A DNA stretch of 64,000 bases. Source: Arcuatula senhousia (Eukaryota; Mollusca; Bivalvia; Mytilida; Mytilidae). The translations under genes and the position numbers were made by a program. Positions 36,601 through 44,256 of the stretch are shown here, piece by piece (within the stretch, counting starts at the first letter, position 1; each line of letters starts with the position of its first letter). The DNA lies in NCBI GenBank assembly GCA_963971305.1, contig OZ020313.1, positions 26,452,602 to 26,516,601 of the forward strand, in the 5' to 3' direction. The notes under the pieces were generated by a model that was not told the origin of the DNA, made no database searches, and saw nothing but the letters and a program-made list of their open reading frames with translations.

Positions 36601-39600
36601 TTTAATAGTGACATGTTTTGGGTTTACTAGACATGCTTTCTGTTAACTAGTGACATGTTTTGTATTTACCAGCGGCAAGGTTTTGATTTAATAGAGACAT
36701 TCTAGGTGTTTACTGGTGACATGCTTTGTATTTACTAGTGGCATACGTTGAATTTACAATGACATGCTTTGTGTTTACTAGTGACATGTTTTGGGTTTAC
36801 CAATGACATACTTTGTGTTTACTAGTTGTATGCTTTGAATTTACTATGACATGATTTGGTTTTACTAGTAACATGTTTTGGGTTAACTAATGACATGTTT
36901 TGGGTTTACTAATGACATGTTTTGGGTTAACTAGAGTCATGCTTTGGATTTAATATGATGCAGGTTAAACCTGAAAAGCTCCCGCAGATAAAGTAAATTT
37001 CTTATATATATATAAATATATGGTGCCTCATACTTTACTTAAAGCAAGAACTTATTATCTTTATAATAACAGCAAGAAAGGCAATCATTTACATAATTTT
37101 GAAAAAAAGAACGCGCTGCAAATAGAACAAGGAAGTCATATTCTGCGGACCTCGCCGAAGTCACCTTCTACTTTCATTTTCGAATGCACAGCCAGCTGGA
37201 GGGAAAATAACAAACACAGTTTGTTTATTGAGGACAAAGTAAATCTAATGACTGCAGGGAATGAAATTTGTCTGCTGAATTAATCAAGTTATTTGTTTGG
37301 TTGACAATACACCGCTTTTTTGTGGGGGCTTGCTTCGCGAAAATTAGAATGACAGGTTCCCGCGCTTCTGTCATTTTGTTTTGATGGACGCGACCTCTAG
37401 CGATAGAATGTATATGGACGCCAATAATTGAAATATGCCCGAAGTCCTAATTTTTTAATACAAATTCTTTACGTTTAAAACATTCCATAGCTGGGAATAC
37501 TTTAAATAATTATATTAATACAATAACTATGTTTATAATTTTTTTAAATTGAAAATTACAAAAAAGGAATTTAATATTGCATTCCGTGTTATTGGGTGCG
37601 GATTTCTGACTAGCTTATACGTCTTCCGCTTTAAGGCATCATACTCAGTCAACTTAGCTCCCGCTCTGCGGGAGCTTACTAGTGACATGCTTTGGGTTTA
37701 CTAGTGACATGTTTTGGGTTTACAAGTAACATGTTTTGGGTTTACTTGTGACATGTTTTGGGTTTACTAGAGTCATGCTTTGTGTTTACTAGTGACATGC
37801 TTTGGGTTTACTAGTGACATGTTAATGGTTTACTGGTGACATGCTTTGGGTTTACTAGTGACATGTTTAGGGTTTAGTAGTGACATGATTTGGGTTTACT
37901 AGTGACATGTTTAGGGTTTAGTAGTGACATGTTTAGGGTTTACTAGTGACATGTTTTGGGTTTACCAGTGACATACTTTGTGTTTACTAGTGACATGTTT
38001 TGGGTTTACTTGTGGCATGCGTTGAATTTTTCATGACATGCTTTGGGTTTACTAGTGACATGCTTTGTGTTTACTAGTTACATGCTTTGTGTTTACTTAT
38101 TATATATATGCTTTGTGTTTTCTCCTGGCGGACCAGAGGTACCCCAAGGGTATCACAAGTCTGGTCGTCAGACTTGTCTGACACGAATTTACCATTCAAT
38201 TTCTAATATTTTTTGTTATTGAAATTCCCGATTGTTAAACTGTATGTGTTGTGCCCCAGGATAAATATAAGTTAAACAAGACTTTCTTTTTGTTTTATAG
38301 GCATGGCTAATGAGTAAATATGAGTTAACTATTTTTGTTGTTTAAAAACACTCTATGACAATAGATAAAAAAAATCAAAACACATCAATTTTAAACTAGA
38401 TTTCAGAGACTCGTCGTAATACCGTCTAAATACAAAATACTAATCCATTTAACAACCAACAAATGATGTATAAAAATTCCAAAAACACCTTTATTTCTTT
38501 GGATTTCCACTAAAATCTTTGATTACCGATTTAAACTATTTCAAGGACATTCTCAATACAGACATAGACCTTAATGATCTAAGCCGTTGTTTATAGTAGC
38601 TGTTATACAATACTTACACCAGTTATGTGCTAAATCAAACTATTCAAGATAGATTAGCAGAAGTTTTCTTATGTCAATTGGACTGACAGTAATGCTAAAT
38701 TTGTTTTATATTTTGGACAGTACAATAATTCAAAATTTGTGTTTGTGCGCCGTCCCTCAGATAGTTTTGTTAGAAATGTGTTTCAAATTAAATACCCCAC
38801 TGTAAATGAAAATATCATACTAGTACATGTTGCAAGGGTACTCAACTCACTCACTCATTCACCCACTCCACTGACCCGTCCATCCTACTCACGTACACAC
38901 CCACCCTATCACGCACTCACTCACTCACTCATAAAGTAAAAATTTCCTGTCCCTCGGTCTATCGTGAAAACGGGGAGTATGGGATCAGACTTTCCTTCAG
39001 TCGGATATACCATTCGAACTGGTCTGTGGAACCTAACCTTTCAACCCCTAAACAATTACATGAAACTTACACACATGCAAGCTTATAAGGGAAGAAACAA
39101 GCCTATTGATTAGGGGATCGAAGGTTAAGGCAACATGTCAAGTTTTGAAAAATTAGACTAGTGAAACTGGTTTCTGAAACATGACCTTTGAACGTCTTTA
39201 TTTTCATAAAACTTTTGAACGTCTTTATTTTCATAAAACTTACATTAAAACTTACAGGATAAGAAAGAAGTCTATTGATGTAAAAATAATCAAGAGGTAC
39301 CAATGGGACATTCGAATGCCAAAATCCGAAGGGCAAAGAAATAACCGGTAAACACGAATGAAAGCAGCACGAAGAAACAGACAACATTAACTGAAAAACA
39401 ATCATCAACGCTTACTCAAGTCGTAACGAGAGTGAACTCAGTTGCCCCGGAATAGTAAGCAGTTCTGTTCAAATTTCAGGGTCACAAATGCCAGGAATCG
39501 AAGGTACCTTGATCCATACTTAAAGTGTTTTTTTTTTTTTTTTGTTTTTTTTTTTTTTTTTGCTTTTTAATAAGTGTTTCAGGTGGGCCAGGGTGGTACC

Positions 39601-41555
39601 GTTTGCAATTTGATATTTTTATGCCCCCGCGACGACATGTCCGTACGTACGTACGTACGTCCGTCTGTACGAATCTCCGTCAAGCTTTTCTCAGGAACCG
39701 TACATGAACTTAGTAGGATGGTTCAGTATGACAAACTATACGTCCTAAGCCATTTTGAGACCTGCCGGACGTCTACTTCCTGTTTTGGACTTAGGCCAAT
39801 GGGAAAAGATGTGAACATGACTATGAAAATTTCCGTAAAGCTTTTCTCAGAAACCATACATGAGAATGATTTGAAACATGGTAGGATTGTTCAGTATAAC
39901 AAACTATACGTCCTAAACGATTTTGAGACCTGTCGGACATCTACTTCCTGTTTGGGACTTAGGTCAATGTGAAAATATGTGAGCATGACTTTTAAAATTT
40001 CCGTCAAGCTTTTCTCAGGAACCGTACATGAGAATGATTTGAAACTTTGTAGGAATGTTCAGTATGACAAACTATACGTCCTAAGCCATTTTGAGACCTG
40101 TCGGACATTTAATTCCTGTTTTGGACTAGGGCGATATAAAAATCAACTTGAAAATTTCCGTCAAACTTTACTCAGAAAGTGTACATGGGTATGATTTGAA
40201 ACTTGGTAGGATGGTTCAGTATGACAAACTGTACGTCCTTTAAAACTTTCAGGGACATCTATTTTCTGTTTGGGGCCTAGTGGGGGCATCTGTGTCCCAT
40301 GGACACATTCCTTCTTTATTTCCTTCAAGATTGAAGATTTATTAAGTAGCATATTTGTTTTCCTTGATACTCTAACCGAAGTTTAAGACTTGTTATTGAA
40401 TAAACGACGTGGGTGAACTTAATAACCCGAAAACTAGAGTTCAAGGCTGAGTTCAATTTTTCCTTTCTTTCAGCTTTCAATGTCCATATTAATCTCATTT
40501 GCCCCATTACGTTTGCCCTTTCTTGAACCTTTGACCATGTTATAACTAATTCAATATGTGTTTTGATATGTTTCAACAAGTTCTTCAGTATGTCCAAACA
40601 TCTGCTCACGCAAGTACCAGACCCTCGTCAATTATAGCATTCTTTTCAATTTTGTACGTTTCTTTTAGGTAGAAGAGCTTGAGAGCTATAACCCTTTATA
40701 TGCTACTTCGGGCATTTATCAGTGTCTAAAGAATAAAAATAGGAAGCCTGAACCAAAACAACAGAAACGAAAACCAGAAAATGTAAGTTTAGTTAATATC
40801 TCATTCTCTACATTTAAAAACAGATGTAAGTATTTCTAGGCAATCGATTTTAACGGATCTCTTTCAAATAGCTACCCAAAACCATTTTGCATGCAATTTT
40901 ATTGTTTGATGTACCCAGCACATCAATGTACATTAACAATTGTTTTCTTGATGAAATTTAGTTTGTGTACAAGAAATCAAAGTTAACATTGATTTTCAAG
41001 AAATAAGAAAGGTCAGTCAGCAGTCTTAAAGCTATTACTGCTGATTTTTTGTCACATCCTCCAACGTAAGTGGATGGTCAGACAAAAAGTTCTTGTTACG
41101 ACTTGATTTCACGTGGTTGATTTCTGTTGGGTTGATTTTTTGTTTTGTGTTTCATCGTGCTGTTCTTTTTGTGTTTACCGCCTTTGTCGTTGCCCTTTCG
41201 GACTTGTGACACTCGAATGCCCCATTGGTGTCTCTTTGCTTCATGCAGGACCATATTTTTTTTCAGTCTATCCCACCTCAGGATTTCATAAATATTTTTT
41301 TATATGCATCTAGTGGACCATCAATAGCCCAGGCCAGGAAACACTTTTGCTTGTTTTGAAAGTGTACGGTCACTTTATATGACGAATGAATTATTTATTA
41401 AAGTTTCTGTGTTGCAGGTTAGCAACAGAGAGGTTTTATCAGTCAGAAACAATGTTAACAATTCTGGTACAGCCAAGGGTTCGAGGAGCTCCCCTATGTC
41501 GACAAGTGTAAAGAAAATGAGACCACTCCTCAACATCTTTCCTACTGATCTTTAA
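9465..41555 (+). CDS. M1AP orthologue (meiosis 1-associated protein), eleven coding exons
   Basis: All eleven exons have AG/GT borders and join in phase into 530 codons from the ATG at 9470, about the length of human M1AP (recalled as ~530). Matching landmarks are the N-terminal 'GPSRMPFFSL' (vertebrate GPSRMSLFSL), 'CDLRERILNP', 'CWKIDWDDLEKNQQ' (human CWQLDWDELETNQQ), 'IAVNELLLP' and the late 'YNPLYA'. Vertebrate M1AP is needed for male meiosis and recombination and has been linked to the ZZS (SHOC1-TEX11-SPO16) complex; a similar germline role here is inference. No catalytic motif, signal peptide or membrane segment is visible. The first exon begins with two bases of a codon ('CC'), so either an upstream exon supplies the start or Met at 9470 is used. 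Introns reach 10.3 kb. Confidence 0.9.
10010..10270 (+). CDS. M1AP coding exon 2
   Basis: Acceptor TCTCAATAG, donor GAG|GTATAC, 87 codons in phase 0. It starts 'LLLPLSHVKNNFNRIQSAI', which corresponds to the vertebrate 'PFVQVKGNFARLQTCI'. Confidence 0.88.
11481..13359 (+). mobile_element. R2 element interrupted by an R3 element
   Basis: The terminal hairpin TATACGACCGC / GCGGACGTATA is at 11484-11515. The GTC tract at about 11528-11562 and core repeats to about 12240 follow, with R3 at 12242-13144 and the R2 tail at about 13210-13359. The tail ends in the stem-loop GCTGCGCTCGGCGTAGC and then TTTTTATT. Confidence 0.75.
12242..13144 (+). mobile_element. R3 hairpin-ended element with four 174-bp repeats
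   Basis: It starts GTCTCGCCTGCGAAG, with GCGGGAC able to fold back on it. A GGC/GAC-rich tract (12282-12306) follows, then four tandem units of 172-175 bp beginning near 12330, 12504, 12679 and 12851. The end holds GGCAGGCGAGAC (inverted to the start) and finishes ACTCTTG-TT. Each unit carries TGACCTTGACCTTGA or a close form (12428, 12602, 12776, 12949). It lies inside an R2 element. Confidence 0.8.
13536..13652 (+). CDS. M1AP coding exon 3
   Basis: Acceptor TTTTTCCAG, donor AAG|GTAAGG, 39 codons in phase 0. It includes 'LELILVTCENGQKIQKQIDD', matching the vertebrate 'SLEITILTSQPGKEVVKQLEE'. Confidence 0.88.
13868..14095 (-). mobile_element. tRNA-derived SINE-like repeat, minus orientation
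   Basis: On the - strand it begins with A-box-like TGGTCAAGTGG and 'actggtttaaattccac', then 'actgatcactagcc'. It continues to 'ggtttcccctgga' and 'accattaaaactgac'. It is the inverted relative of 27168-27430. The tail resembles MetaSINE-type molluscan SINEs, from memory only. Confidence 0.55.
14096..15261. other. Unique part of M1AP intron 3
   Basis: Unremarkable AT-rich intron sequence. The overlapping 98- and 70-residue frames at 14402-14698 show no conserved features. Confidence 0.4.
15262..15464. mobile_element. 203-bp MITE with 7-bp target duplication
   Basis: The ends (T/G)GGGTGGTAAAGGG are inverted repeats, flanked on both sides by CTAGAAG (15255-15261 and 15465-15471). The interior consists of 'cgttcatcgtgcatcgtg'-like units repeated four or five times. 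It is non-coding. Confidence 0.7.
15791..16402 (+). mobile_element. R6 hairpin-ended element ending in CTAG-T
   Basis: The start TATACCCCCCGCTT folds on AGTGGGGGTATA (15793-15822). The tract 'ccatccatccgtcc' follows, then three units of about 175 bp starting '(g)gtacccatctcttatcc' near 15868, 16042 and 16220. The right end has GGGCGGGGATAT (inverted to the start), the hairpin GAGCTGTTGCTC and the terminus TTTTTCTAG followed by TT. The hairpin before CTAG|T is the Helitron 3' signature. Confidence 0.75.
16520..16670 (+). CDS. M1AP coding exon 4, source of the minisatellite
   Basis: Acceptor TTTCTTTCACAG, donor TAG|GTGAGT. It starts 'RIQVVVFNIGQ', matching the vertebrate 'RFQVVEVTKGI', and ends in phase 1 (a split Asp codon). 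Its last ~74 bases plus the donor are the first unit of the 43-copy repeat that fills the following intron. The segment encodes Ser/Asn-rich 'SLTSNASHNSSLSGGLVD', probably flexible. Confidence 0.88.
16597..20004 (+). repeat. 79-bp minisatellite, 43 copies, each with the exon-4 end and 5' splice site
   Basis: I counted 43 units of 79 bp (78 bp where 'agttgag' replaces 'agatgtag'). Unit 1 is coding: it is the 3' end of exon 4. The others are intronic and repeat the exon end, the donor TAG|GTGAGT or GAG|GTGAGT, and a few intron bases. Some units read GATGAGT instead. Unit 2 and unit 43 are followed by the same sequence ('gttgagttcagaagttt...'; about 16750-16790 and 19999-20039), so the array grew within an initial pair of units. 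In-frame read-through past the first donor meets TAG after 'GGT GAG'. Confidence 0.95.
20040..20615. other. Unique part of M1AP intron 4
   Basis: AT-rich sequence after the minisatellite, leading to a pyrimidine-rich acceptor region with a T run at about 20551-20562. No other feature seen. Confidence 0.5.
20616..20717 (+). CDS. M1AP coding exon 5
   Basis: Acceptor TTTTTACCTACAG, donor ATG|GTAAGA. It enters in phase 1 and leaves in phase 1. 'DSFSLQNFFNSWMLDTSTDS' matches vertebrate 'DIVSMEIFFKAWLHNSGTDQ'. Confidence 0.9.
21175..23010 (+). mobile_element. Degraded R3 element split by an R2 element
   Basis: R3 core units flank the R2 copy: 21175-21305 and 22706-23010 both contain 'atgagcacctcc'/'atgag', 'gatgaaacttggtatgcatatgcc' and 'ttttgacc'. 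The R3 ends are lost or degraded. The arrangement shows R2 landing inside R3. Confidence 0.65.
21311..22705 (+). mobile_element. R2 hairpin-ended element, most complete copy
   Basis: The terminal hairpin TATACAACCGC / GCGGACGTATT is at 21314-21345, the GTC/ATC tract at about 21358-21400. Units of about 130-160 bp follow, each with a 'gggggtcccccc' or 'gcgacccc' block and 'ggggccaaaaggggcc'. The 3' end GGTCGTATCATGC with stem-loop GCTGCGCTCGGCGAAGC precedes TTTTTATT. It is inserted in R3 sequence. Confidence 0.8.
23011..26255. other. Remainder of M1AP intron 5
   Basis: Mostly unique AT-rich sequence. A dispersed repeat lies at about 24288-24490, and a G run at about 26144-26168 precedes exon 6. 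No exon between 20717 and 26256 is required by the reading frame. Confidence 0.5.
24288..24490 (+). repeat. Dispersed repeat, related to 56383-56545
   Basis: Shared phrases include 'gg(g)caggcg', 'cacagcc', 'atatttggtataca', 'atcagc(a/g)tgg', 'cacttcctgttta'-like and 'aaatctggc'. It may be a remnant of another hairpin-ended family, since the start has GGGCAGGCGAG. Confidence 0.5.
26256..26335 (+). CDS. M1AP coding exon 6
   Basis: Acceptor TTTCTTGTAG, donor TTT|GTAAGT. It enters in phase 1 and leaves in phase 0. 'IKCDLRERILNPAQLPF' matches vertebrate 'LKCDLQERLLCPSLL'. Confidence 0.9.
26336..27439. other. M1AP intron 6
   Basis: AT-rich, with a TA run at 26930-26942, three 'gcattgact' units at about 27118-27145, and a SINE-like repeat at its 3' end that reaches almost to exon 7. 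Confidence 0.6.
27168..27430 (+). mobile_element. tRNA-derived SINE-like repeat
   Basis: The A box TGGCCAAGTGG (27179-27189) is perfect. The B-box-like GGTTTAAATTCC follows after only nine bases, so the tRNA part is shortened. 'ctattgatcaccagccg' is duplicated. The 3' part holds 'cccgtttcctccaccatt', 'gcccaggtatg' and 'ggacattaaaccctaac', which resemble the conserved tail of MetaSINE-type molluscan SINEs. It ends close to the exon 7 acceptor. Confidence 0.6.
27440..27580 (+). CDS. M1AP coding exon 7
   Basis: Acceptor CTTATTTCAG, donor ATG|GTAAAA, 47 codons in phase 0. 'YKVKILGLLPAQDLCDSVVFGM' matches vertebrate 'YKLQVIKALKSSGLCESLTYG'. Confidence 0.88.
27581..28090. other. M1AP intron 7
   Basis: A short AT-rich intron with a good polypyrimidine tract and AG at its 3' end. 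No repeats recognised. Confidence 0.7.
28091..28192 (+). CDS. M1AP coding exon 8
   Basis: Acceptor TTTTTCCAG, donor AAG|GTACTA, 34 codons in phase 0. It encodes 'CWKIDWDDLEKNQQLFKALC', the clearest match to vertebrate M1AP (CWQLDWDELETNQQHFHALC). Confidence 0.93.
28348..29822 (+). mobile_element. R1 hairpin-ended element, complete, seven core units
   Basis: The start AGCTCACCTGGCC folds on GGCCATGTGAGCT. A GTCCGTCG-type tract follows, then a unique segment with 'aaacatggccgccgttgct'. Seven core units start with '(gttgtcagatgacccc)' near 28691, 28856, 29011, 29164, 29318, 29472 and 29626 (period about 154). The end has CCAGGTGAGC (inverted to the start), the hairpin GGCTCCTGGGAGCC and TCTTG-TT. 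It is intronic in M1AP and non-coding. Confidence 0.85.
30163..30390 (+). CDS. M1AP coding exon 9
   Basis: Acceptor CTGACTTTCAG, donor CAG|GTTTGT, 76 codons in phase 0. 'FVFLPAPNGTLLIKSIAVNE' followed by 'LLLP' matches vertebrate 'FYVIMPSHSLTLLVKAVATR' followed by 'ELMLP'. Confidence 0.9.
30541..31135 (+). mobile_element. R5 hairpin-ended element
   Basis: The start TACCCCGCCAC folds on GTGGCAGGGTA (30547-30574). The 'gtctgtccgtccgtccc' tract is followed by three units of about 161 bp starting 'gtttccgacca' or 'gtgtccgactg' near 30630, 30792 and 30952. GTGGCGGGGTAT at 31119-31130 is inverted to the start. Confidence 0.78.
31171..32113 (+). mobile_element. R1 element, divergent subfamily
   Basis: It has the R1 start AGCTCACCTGACCC folding on GGGTCATGTGAGCT, a GTCCGTCC tract, 'aaacatggccgccatggct', and the R1 end (caggtgagcgattcaggctc... 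CTTG-TT). Its core differs from the other copies, with a second 'aaaacgttaactcctctgac' block near 31748, so it is a diverged subfamily. Confidence 0.78.
32598..32646 (+). ncRNA. Type-I hammerhead ribozyme
   Basis: All core parts are present in order. Stem I GCGCCT (32600-32605) pairs with AGGCGT (32638-32643). CTGATGA is 32606-32612. Stem II GTCT (613-616) pairs with AGAC (622-625) around TGAAT. GAAA is 32626-32629. Stem III is ACGC/GCGT (32629-32636) with no loop, and the cleavage site would follow C32637 (GTC). Such a loopless, self-complementary stem III usually implies activity as a dimer or in a larger RNA. Self-cleavage itself is untested. Confidence 0.85.
32912..32962 (-). ncRNA. Decayed hammerhead in the opposite arm
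   Basis: On the - strand the stem I halves and CTGATGA (32946-32952 as TCATCAG) are kept. Stem II still pairs with a wobble. The GAAA block reads AAAA, losing the essential G12, and stem III is disrupted. Probably inactive. Confidence 0.7.
33169..33703 (+). mobile_element. R3 element, old copy
   Basis: It starts TTTGTCTTGCCTGGGAAG and ends GGTGGGCAAGACATAC...GTTAACTCTTA, recognisable but mutated. Two or three core units with 'atgagcacctccatat' and 'gaacttggtatgcatatgc' lie between. Confidence 0.7.
33720..36953 (+). repeat. 22-bp satellite, about 145 copies
   Basis: The unit is close to GGGTTTACTAGTGACATGTT plus TT (22 bp), with frequent changes at 'ttag/tttg' and 'actagt/acaagt'. Blocks recur at longer range; for instance the stretch with 'actagagtcatgctttgggttac' in part near 35707 recurs near 36058, a ~351-bp (16-unit) higher-order period. 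It lies inside M1AP intron 9. Confidence 0.95.
36954..37676. mobile_element. 0.7-kb insertion splitting the satellite
   Basis: Non-satellite DNA with AGCTCCCGCAG at 36977-36987 and its inverse CTGCGGGAGCT at 37666-37676. A second AGCTCCCGC lies just inside the right end, giving a local palindrome. GATGCAGGTTAA near the left and its partial inverse near 37635 suggest longer, decayed inverted ends. TA is the likely target. An 87-codon frame (37020-37283) shows no recognisable domain. Confidence 0.6.
37677..38125 (+). repeat. 22-bp satellite, right-hand block (about 20 copies)
   Basis: The same unit and variants as the larger block, resuming directly at the insertion's right edge. Confidence 0.93.
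38126..39616. other. Intron 9 unique stretch
   Basis: It contains a stem-loop CAAGTCTG/CAGACTTG at about 38157-38180 whose surroundings recur near 54115-54160. An 'actcactcactc' low-complexity patch lies at about 38840-38932. A mussel-like dispersed repeat with 'ggacattcgaatgcc' and 'aaagaaataaccggtaaac' spans about 39280-39400, and T runs lie at 39528-39561. Confidence 0.5.
39617..40320 (+). mobile_element. R7 element with (CGTA)n/(CCGT)n tract and four units
   Basis: It starts ATGCCCCCGC, then 'tccgtacgtacgtacgtacg' and 'tccgtctgtacg'. Units of 155-170 bp starting 'tccgt(c/a)aagcttttctcagg' lie near 39675, 39829, 40000 and 40158. The end has GTGGGGGCAT (inverted to the start) and the 7-bp stem TGTGTCC/GGACACA. 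Confidence 0.78.
40669..40782 (+). CDS. M1AP coding exon 10
   Basis: Acceptor TTTCTTTTAG, donor AAT|GTAAGT, 38 codons in phase 0. 'VEELESYNPLYATSGIYQCL' matches vertebrate 'LELEPTYNPLHVQSHLYSHL', followed by a Lys/Arg-rich stretch. Confidence 0.88.
40783..41417. other. M1AP intron 10
   Basis: It includes a minus-oriented relative of the 39280-39400 repeat ('cgtgctgttctttttgtgttt', then 'ttgccctttcgga' and 'cactcgaatgcccc', about 41150-41245). Confidence 0.5.
41418..41555 (+). CDS. M1AP last coding exon and stop
   Basis: Acceptor TGTGTTGCAG. 45 codons and TAA at 41553-41555. The C-terminus is basic and Ser-rich ('SRSSPMSTSVKKMRPLLNIF'). Vertebrate M1AP also ends in a poorly conserved basic tail, so this part rests mainly on frame and splice signals. 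Confidence 0.82.
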   Translation, partial: VSNREVLSVRNNVNNSGTAKGSRSSPMSTSVKKMRPLLNIFPTDL

Positions 41556-41702
41556 TTGGTTGCTTTATGATAACAGTTGAATTTACTATTTATGATCATG
41601 AAGATGTTGAATGTTGGAGATGATCATGTTATTATTGTGTTCATTATTTTCTTGTTAAAACATTTTTATATTTTTTTTTATTTAACTGTTATTATAGCTG
41701 TT

Positions 41703-41731
41703 AATAAAATTATTTATACTAAAGAAATAAA
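41703..41731 (+). terminator. M1AP polyadenylation signals
   Basis: AATAAA occurs at 41703-41708 and 41726-41731, about 150-175 bases after the stop codon, which fits a short 3' UTR. Confidence 0.7.
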
Positions 41732-42911
41732 CATGTTTATTAAGTTTAATCTATAGTTTTTGTATCCGTCGCATACTGAGCTGATATAAGATATATAATA
41801 TACATATGCTCTGTTTGTCTTAACGTCCGTCCGTCAACAATTTGTTGTGACCACACAAAACTATAAAAAAAAATATTGACAGTTCAGCCCTGAAAATTTG
41901 TAGAAGAAAATGAGATGTGGAATAAGTGTAAGCGACACAACCTACAATATAAACGTAAATTTAAAACATCCACAATGGAAAACAGCCATCAGCCTTCAAT
42001 GTGACCAGCGGTCGCTGCTCGCTGTTTTTCAATTGGCCCCTGGATTGAAAATAAACTACATATGAGTCCAGCCCAATCCTAAAGTGCAATGAAAGACCCT
42101 CTCCTTGACAAAAAACAATTAACATAAATTCGACTAAATACAAACATAAGCTTTGATAATGATTCCTGGCTTAGGACAGGCACATTAAAAATGTGGCGGG
42201 GTTAAACTATTTTTTTTTGCGCCAACCTTCCCCCTATTGATAATCAATAACAAAGCACAAACTAACACACAGTAAAAATCAAATCGATAGAAGTTCAATT
42301 CAATAAGAGAGTATCTGAGACAAAAGGACAAGTAATTAACGGGACTTAGAGATAATCTCTTGAGAACACTCGAAGTTACTGACAGCTAGCTAAGAAGCAT
42401 CCATCGACTGATGTAAAAAATCAAGTATGTCGATTCTAAATCCGACACAACACGTCAAACAATTCGTGATTTGATGATGCATCATCACACAAAACCAATT
42501 AACACACTTGACCGCTGTAGAGTTGCTATACAGCATGTCATGGTGTCAATTATAAAATTGTGTGCAAATCGATGAAATGTTTTGTGGGAAAACACTTGGA
42601 ATTTTTATAAAAAATAACAGTATTTGAATCAGACTCTCAAAACTATTTACAATTTTGATTGCTATGTGTCGCATAATGATGTGCATGTACAAAGAGAAAA
42701 TAAGATGTTTTTGCCGATGGGGCCATTGCTGAATAAGTAAGTATTCTAGTTTGCCATTGTTTATTTTTCACTAAAGAGTTCAATATAAGATAGGGATATC
42801 CGTTTGCCAGCCCCCTGCCAATATTCCTAGTTTTTCATAAAAACAATTAATGGAGCAGGTATTTTTTTCAGTGAACATTCTAAATACAAGTAGTCTACCA
42901 GGTACGGTTTT
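41732..42911. other. Intergenic DNA after M1AP, with a dispersed repeat
   Basis: A 'gtccgtccgtc' patch at 41826-41836 may be a decayed hairpin-ended element. About 41976-42240 carries a repeat with 'aatgtgaccagcggtcgctgc', partly, and 'ttcctggcttaggacaggc' then 'gtggcggggttaaac'. A related stretch lies at about 59170-59275. I recall such sequences as common in mussels. Confidence 0.45.
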
Positions 42912-43599
42912 TGTTTCGCCTGCGAAGCGGCGTTAAGTTTTTGGAAAAGTTTTATGAGCACCTTCATATCTCGAGAACTATAAGTCCTAGGTTGATGAAA
43001 CTTGGTATGCATATGCCCCGAAAGTAGCTTAGCACAGTTGCATCTCCATCTTTTGACCTTGACCTTGATTTTTCGGTTGAGTGACTTTGACAATTTAGCC
43101 ATGGTAATTAGTTTTGCGAGCACCTCCATATCTCAAGAATTATATATACTAGTAAGTCCTACATTGATGAAACTTGGTATGCATATGCCCCAGTAGAAGT
43201 TTAGTACAGTTGCATCCCCATCTTTTGACCTTGACCTTGATTTTCCGGGTAAGTTACTTTGACAATTTTCAATTTTGTAATAGCAATGGAAAAGTTTTGC
43301 GAGCACCTCCATATCTCAAGAACTATAAGTCCTAGGTTGATGAAACTTGGTATGCATATGGCCCCAGTAGTAGCCTAGCACAGTTACATCCTCATCTTTT
43401 GACCTTGACATTGATTACTGGTTGAGTGACTTTGATTCTTTTTTAATTGCATATATTTGCAATGTTTAAGTTCTATGAACATCTTTTGATCTCAGAAACT
43501 GAAAATCCATGTAAATTCAAAATAAAGTGGAAGTAAGAAAGAATAATTGTTTCTGATGGTGCCGGCAGGCGAGACATTATACTTTAGTGTTAACTCTTG
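42912..43599 (+). mobile_element. R3 hairpin-ended element, three units
   Basis: It starts TTTCGCCTGCGAAGCGGCG and ends GGCAGGCGAGAC...GTTAACTCTTG-TT. Three core units are present. TGACCTTGACCTTGA lies at 43054 and 43226, and a one-base variant near 43400. Confidence 0.82.
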
Positions 43600-43629
43600 T
43601 TTTCAAGAAAGTTGCTAATATGTTCACTC

Positions 43630-44110
43630 TGTTAACTCACCACCCGTGCGGGTTCCGGGTGGCAAATAGGCCCGCAGCAGCGCTAAACTTGAGAGTGCTA
43701 AGAATCCTGACGTTAGATCAGGCCGCTTAGCCCACAAAGCGACTAGGATGTGTGCCGCACAGGTGGTTGAATGGGACAGCCCTGTCATAATGAATGCCGG
43801 GGTCGTCATGCTATAATGCGGAATACCTGACCGCAAACCATAGTGAACCAACGTGTGTGGAGAGTACCACGCTTCATGCACGTAAAAGATCCCTTTGTGT
43901 ACCGCCAAGAAGTGCATTACATAGGCTAATTTTCTGCCCCTACTACCACCTCTCCTCTTTTCCTGTGGTCTTTAAAATTTACTATTCCTTTGTTTCCCAT
44001 CCAACCCCCATATTTCATTTCTCATCATTTCATGTTCATTGCCTTTACATAACCTATATAGCGTTGCAAGGGCGAAAAACACAAACTCACTCACTCTTAC
44101 AAACTTACCT
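43630..44110 (+). repeat. Dispersed repeat, GC-richer than its surroundings
   Basis: It includes 'catgcacgtaaaagatccct', 'atttcatttctcatcattt' and 'gcgttgcaagggcgaaaaac' followed by 'actcactcactc'. A minus-strand relative lies at 62325-62480, and a looser one ('gcgcacgttaaagactcct') near 60180-60300. Long ORFs on both strands here are not supported by any recognised domain. Confidence 0.5.
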
Positions 44111-44256
44111 AGACTTCATATTAAGTCAGTTTGGTTTAGCCATTTATATGGAAAATGCTTTGTCCATCAGAAAAGGAACACGTTTTTTTTCGAAAATGTT
44201 TTGTATTCATGATCCGTTTTCTATTTTTTTCATTTAAATCATCGTATCGAAGCACA

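Larger units (their letters stand above)
30391..40668. other. M1AP intron 9, 10.3 kb and repeat-filled
   Basis: It holds in order R5, R1, a hammerhead-bearing inverted repeat, R3, the 22-bp satellite with its insertion, unique sequence at about 38150-39250, and R7. Exons 9 and 10 join in phase 0, so no coding exon is missing by frame. Confidence 0.75.

Noticed and set aside
37020..37283. 87-residue ORF as a gene
   Set aside because: It lies within an insertion in satellite DNA, with no recognised domain, signal or splice context.
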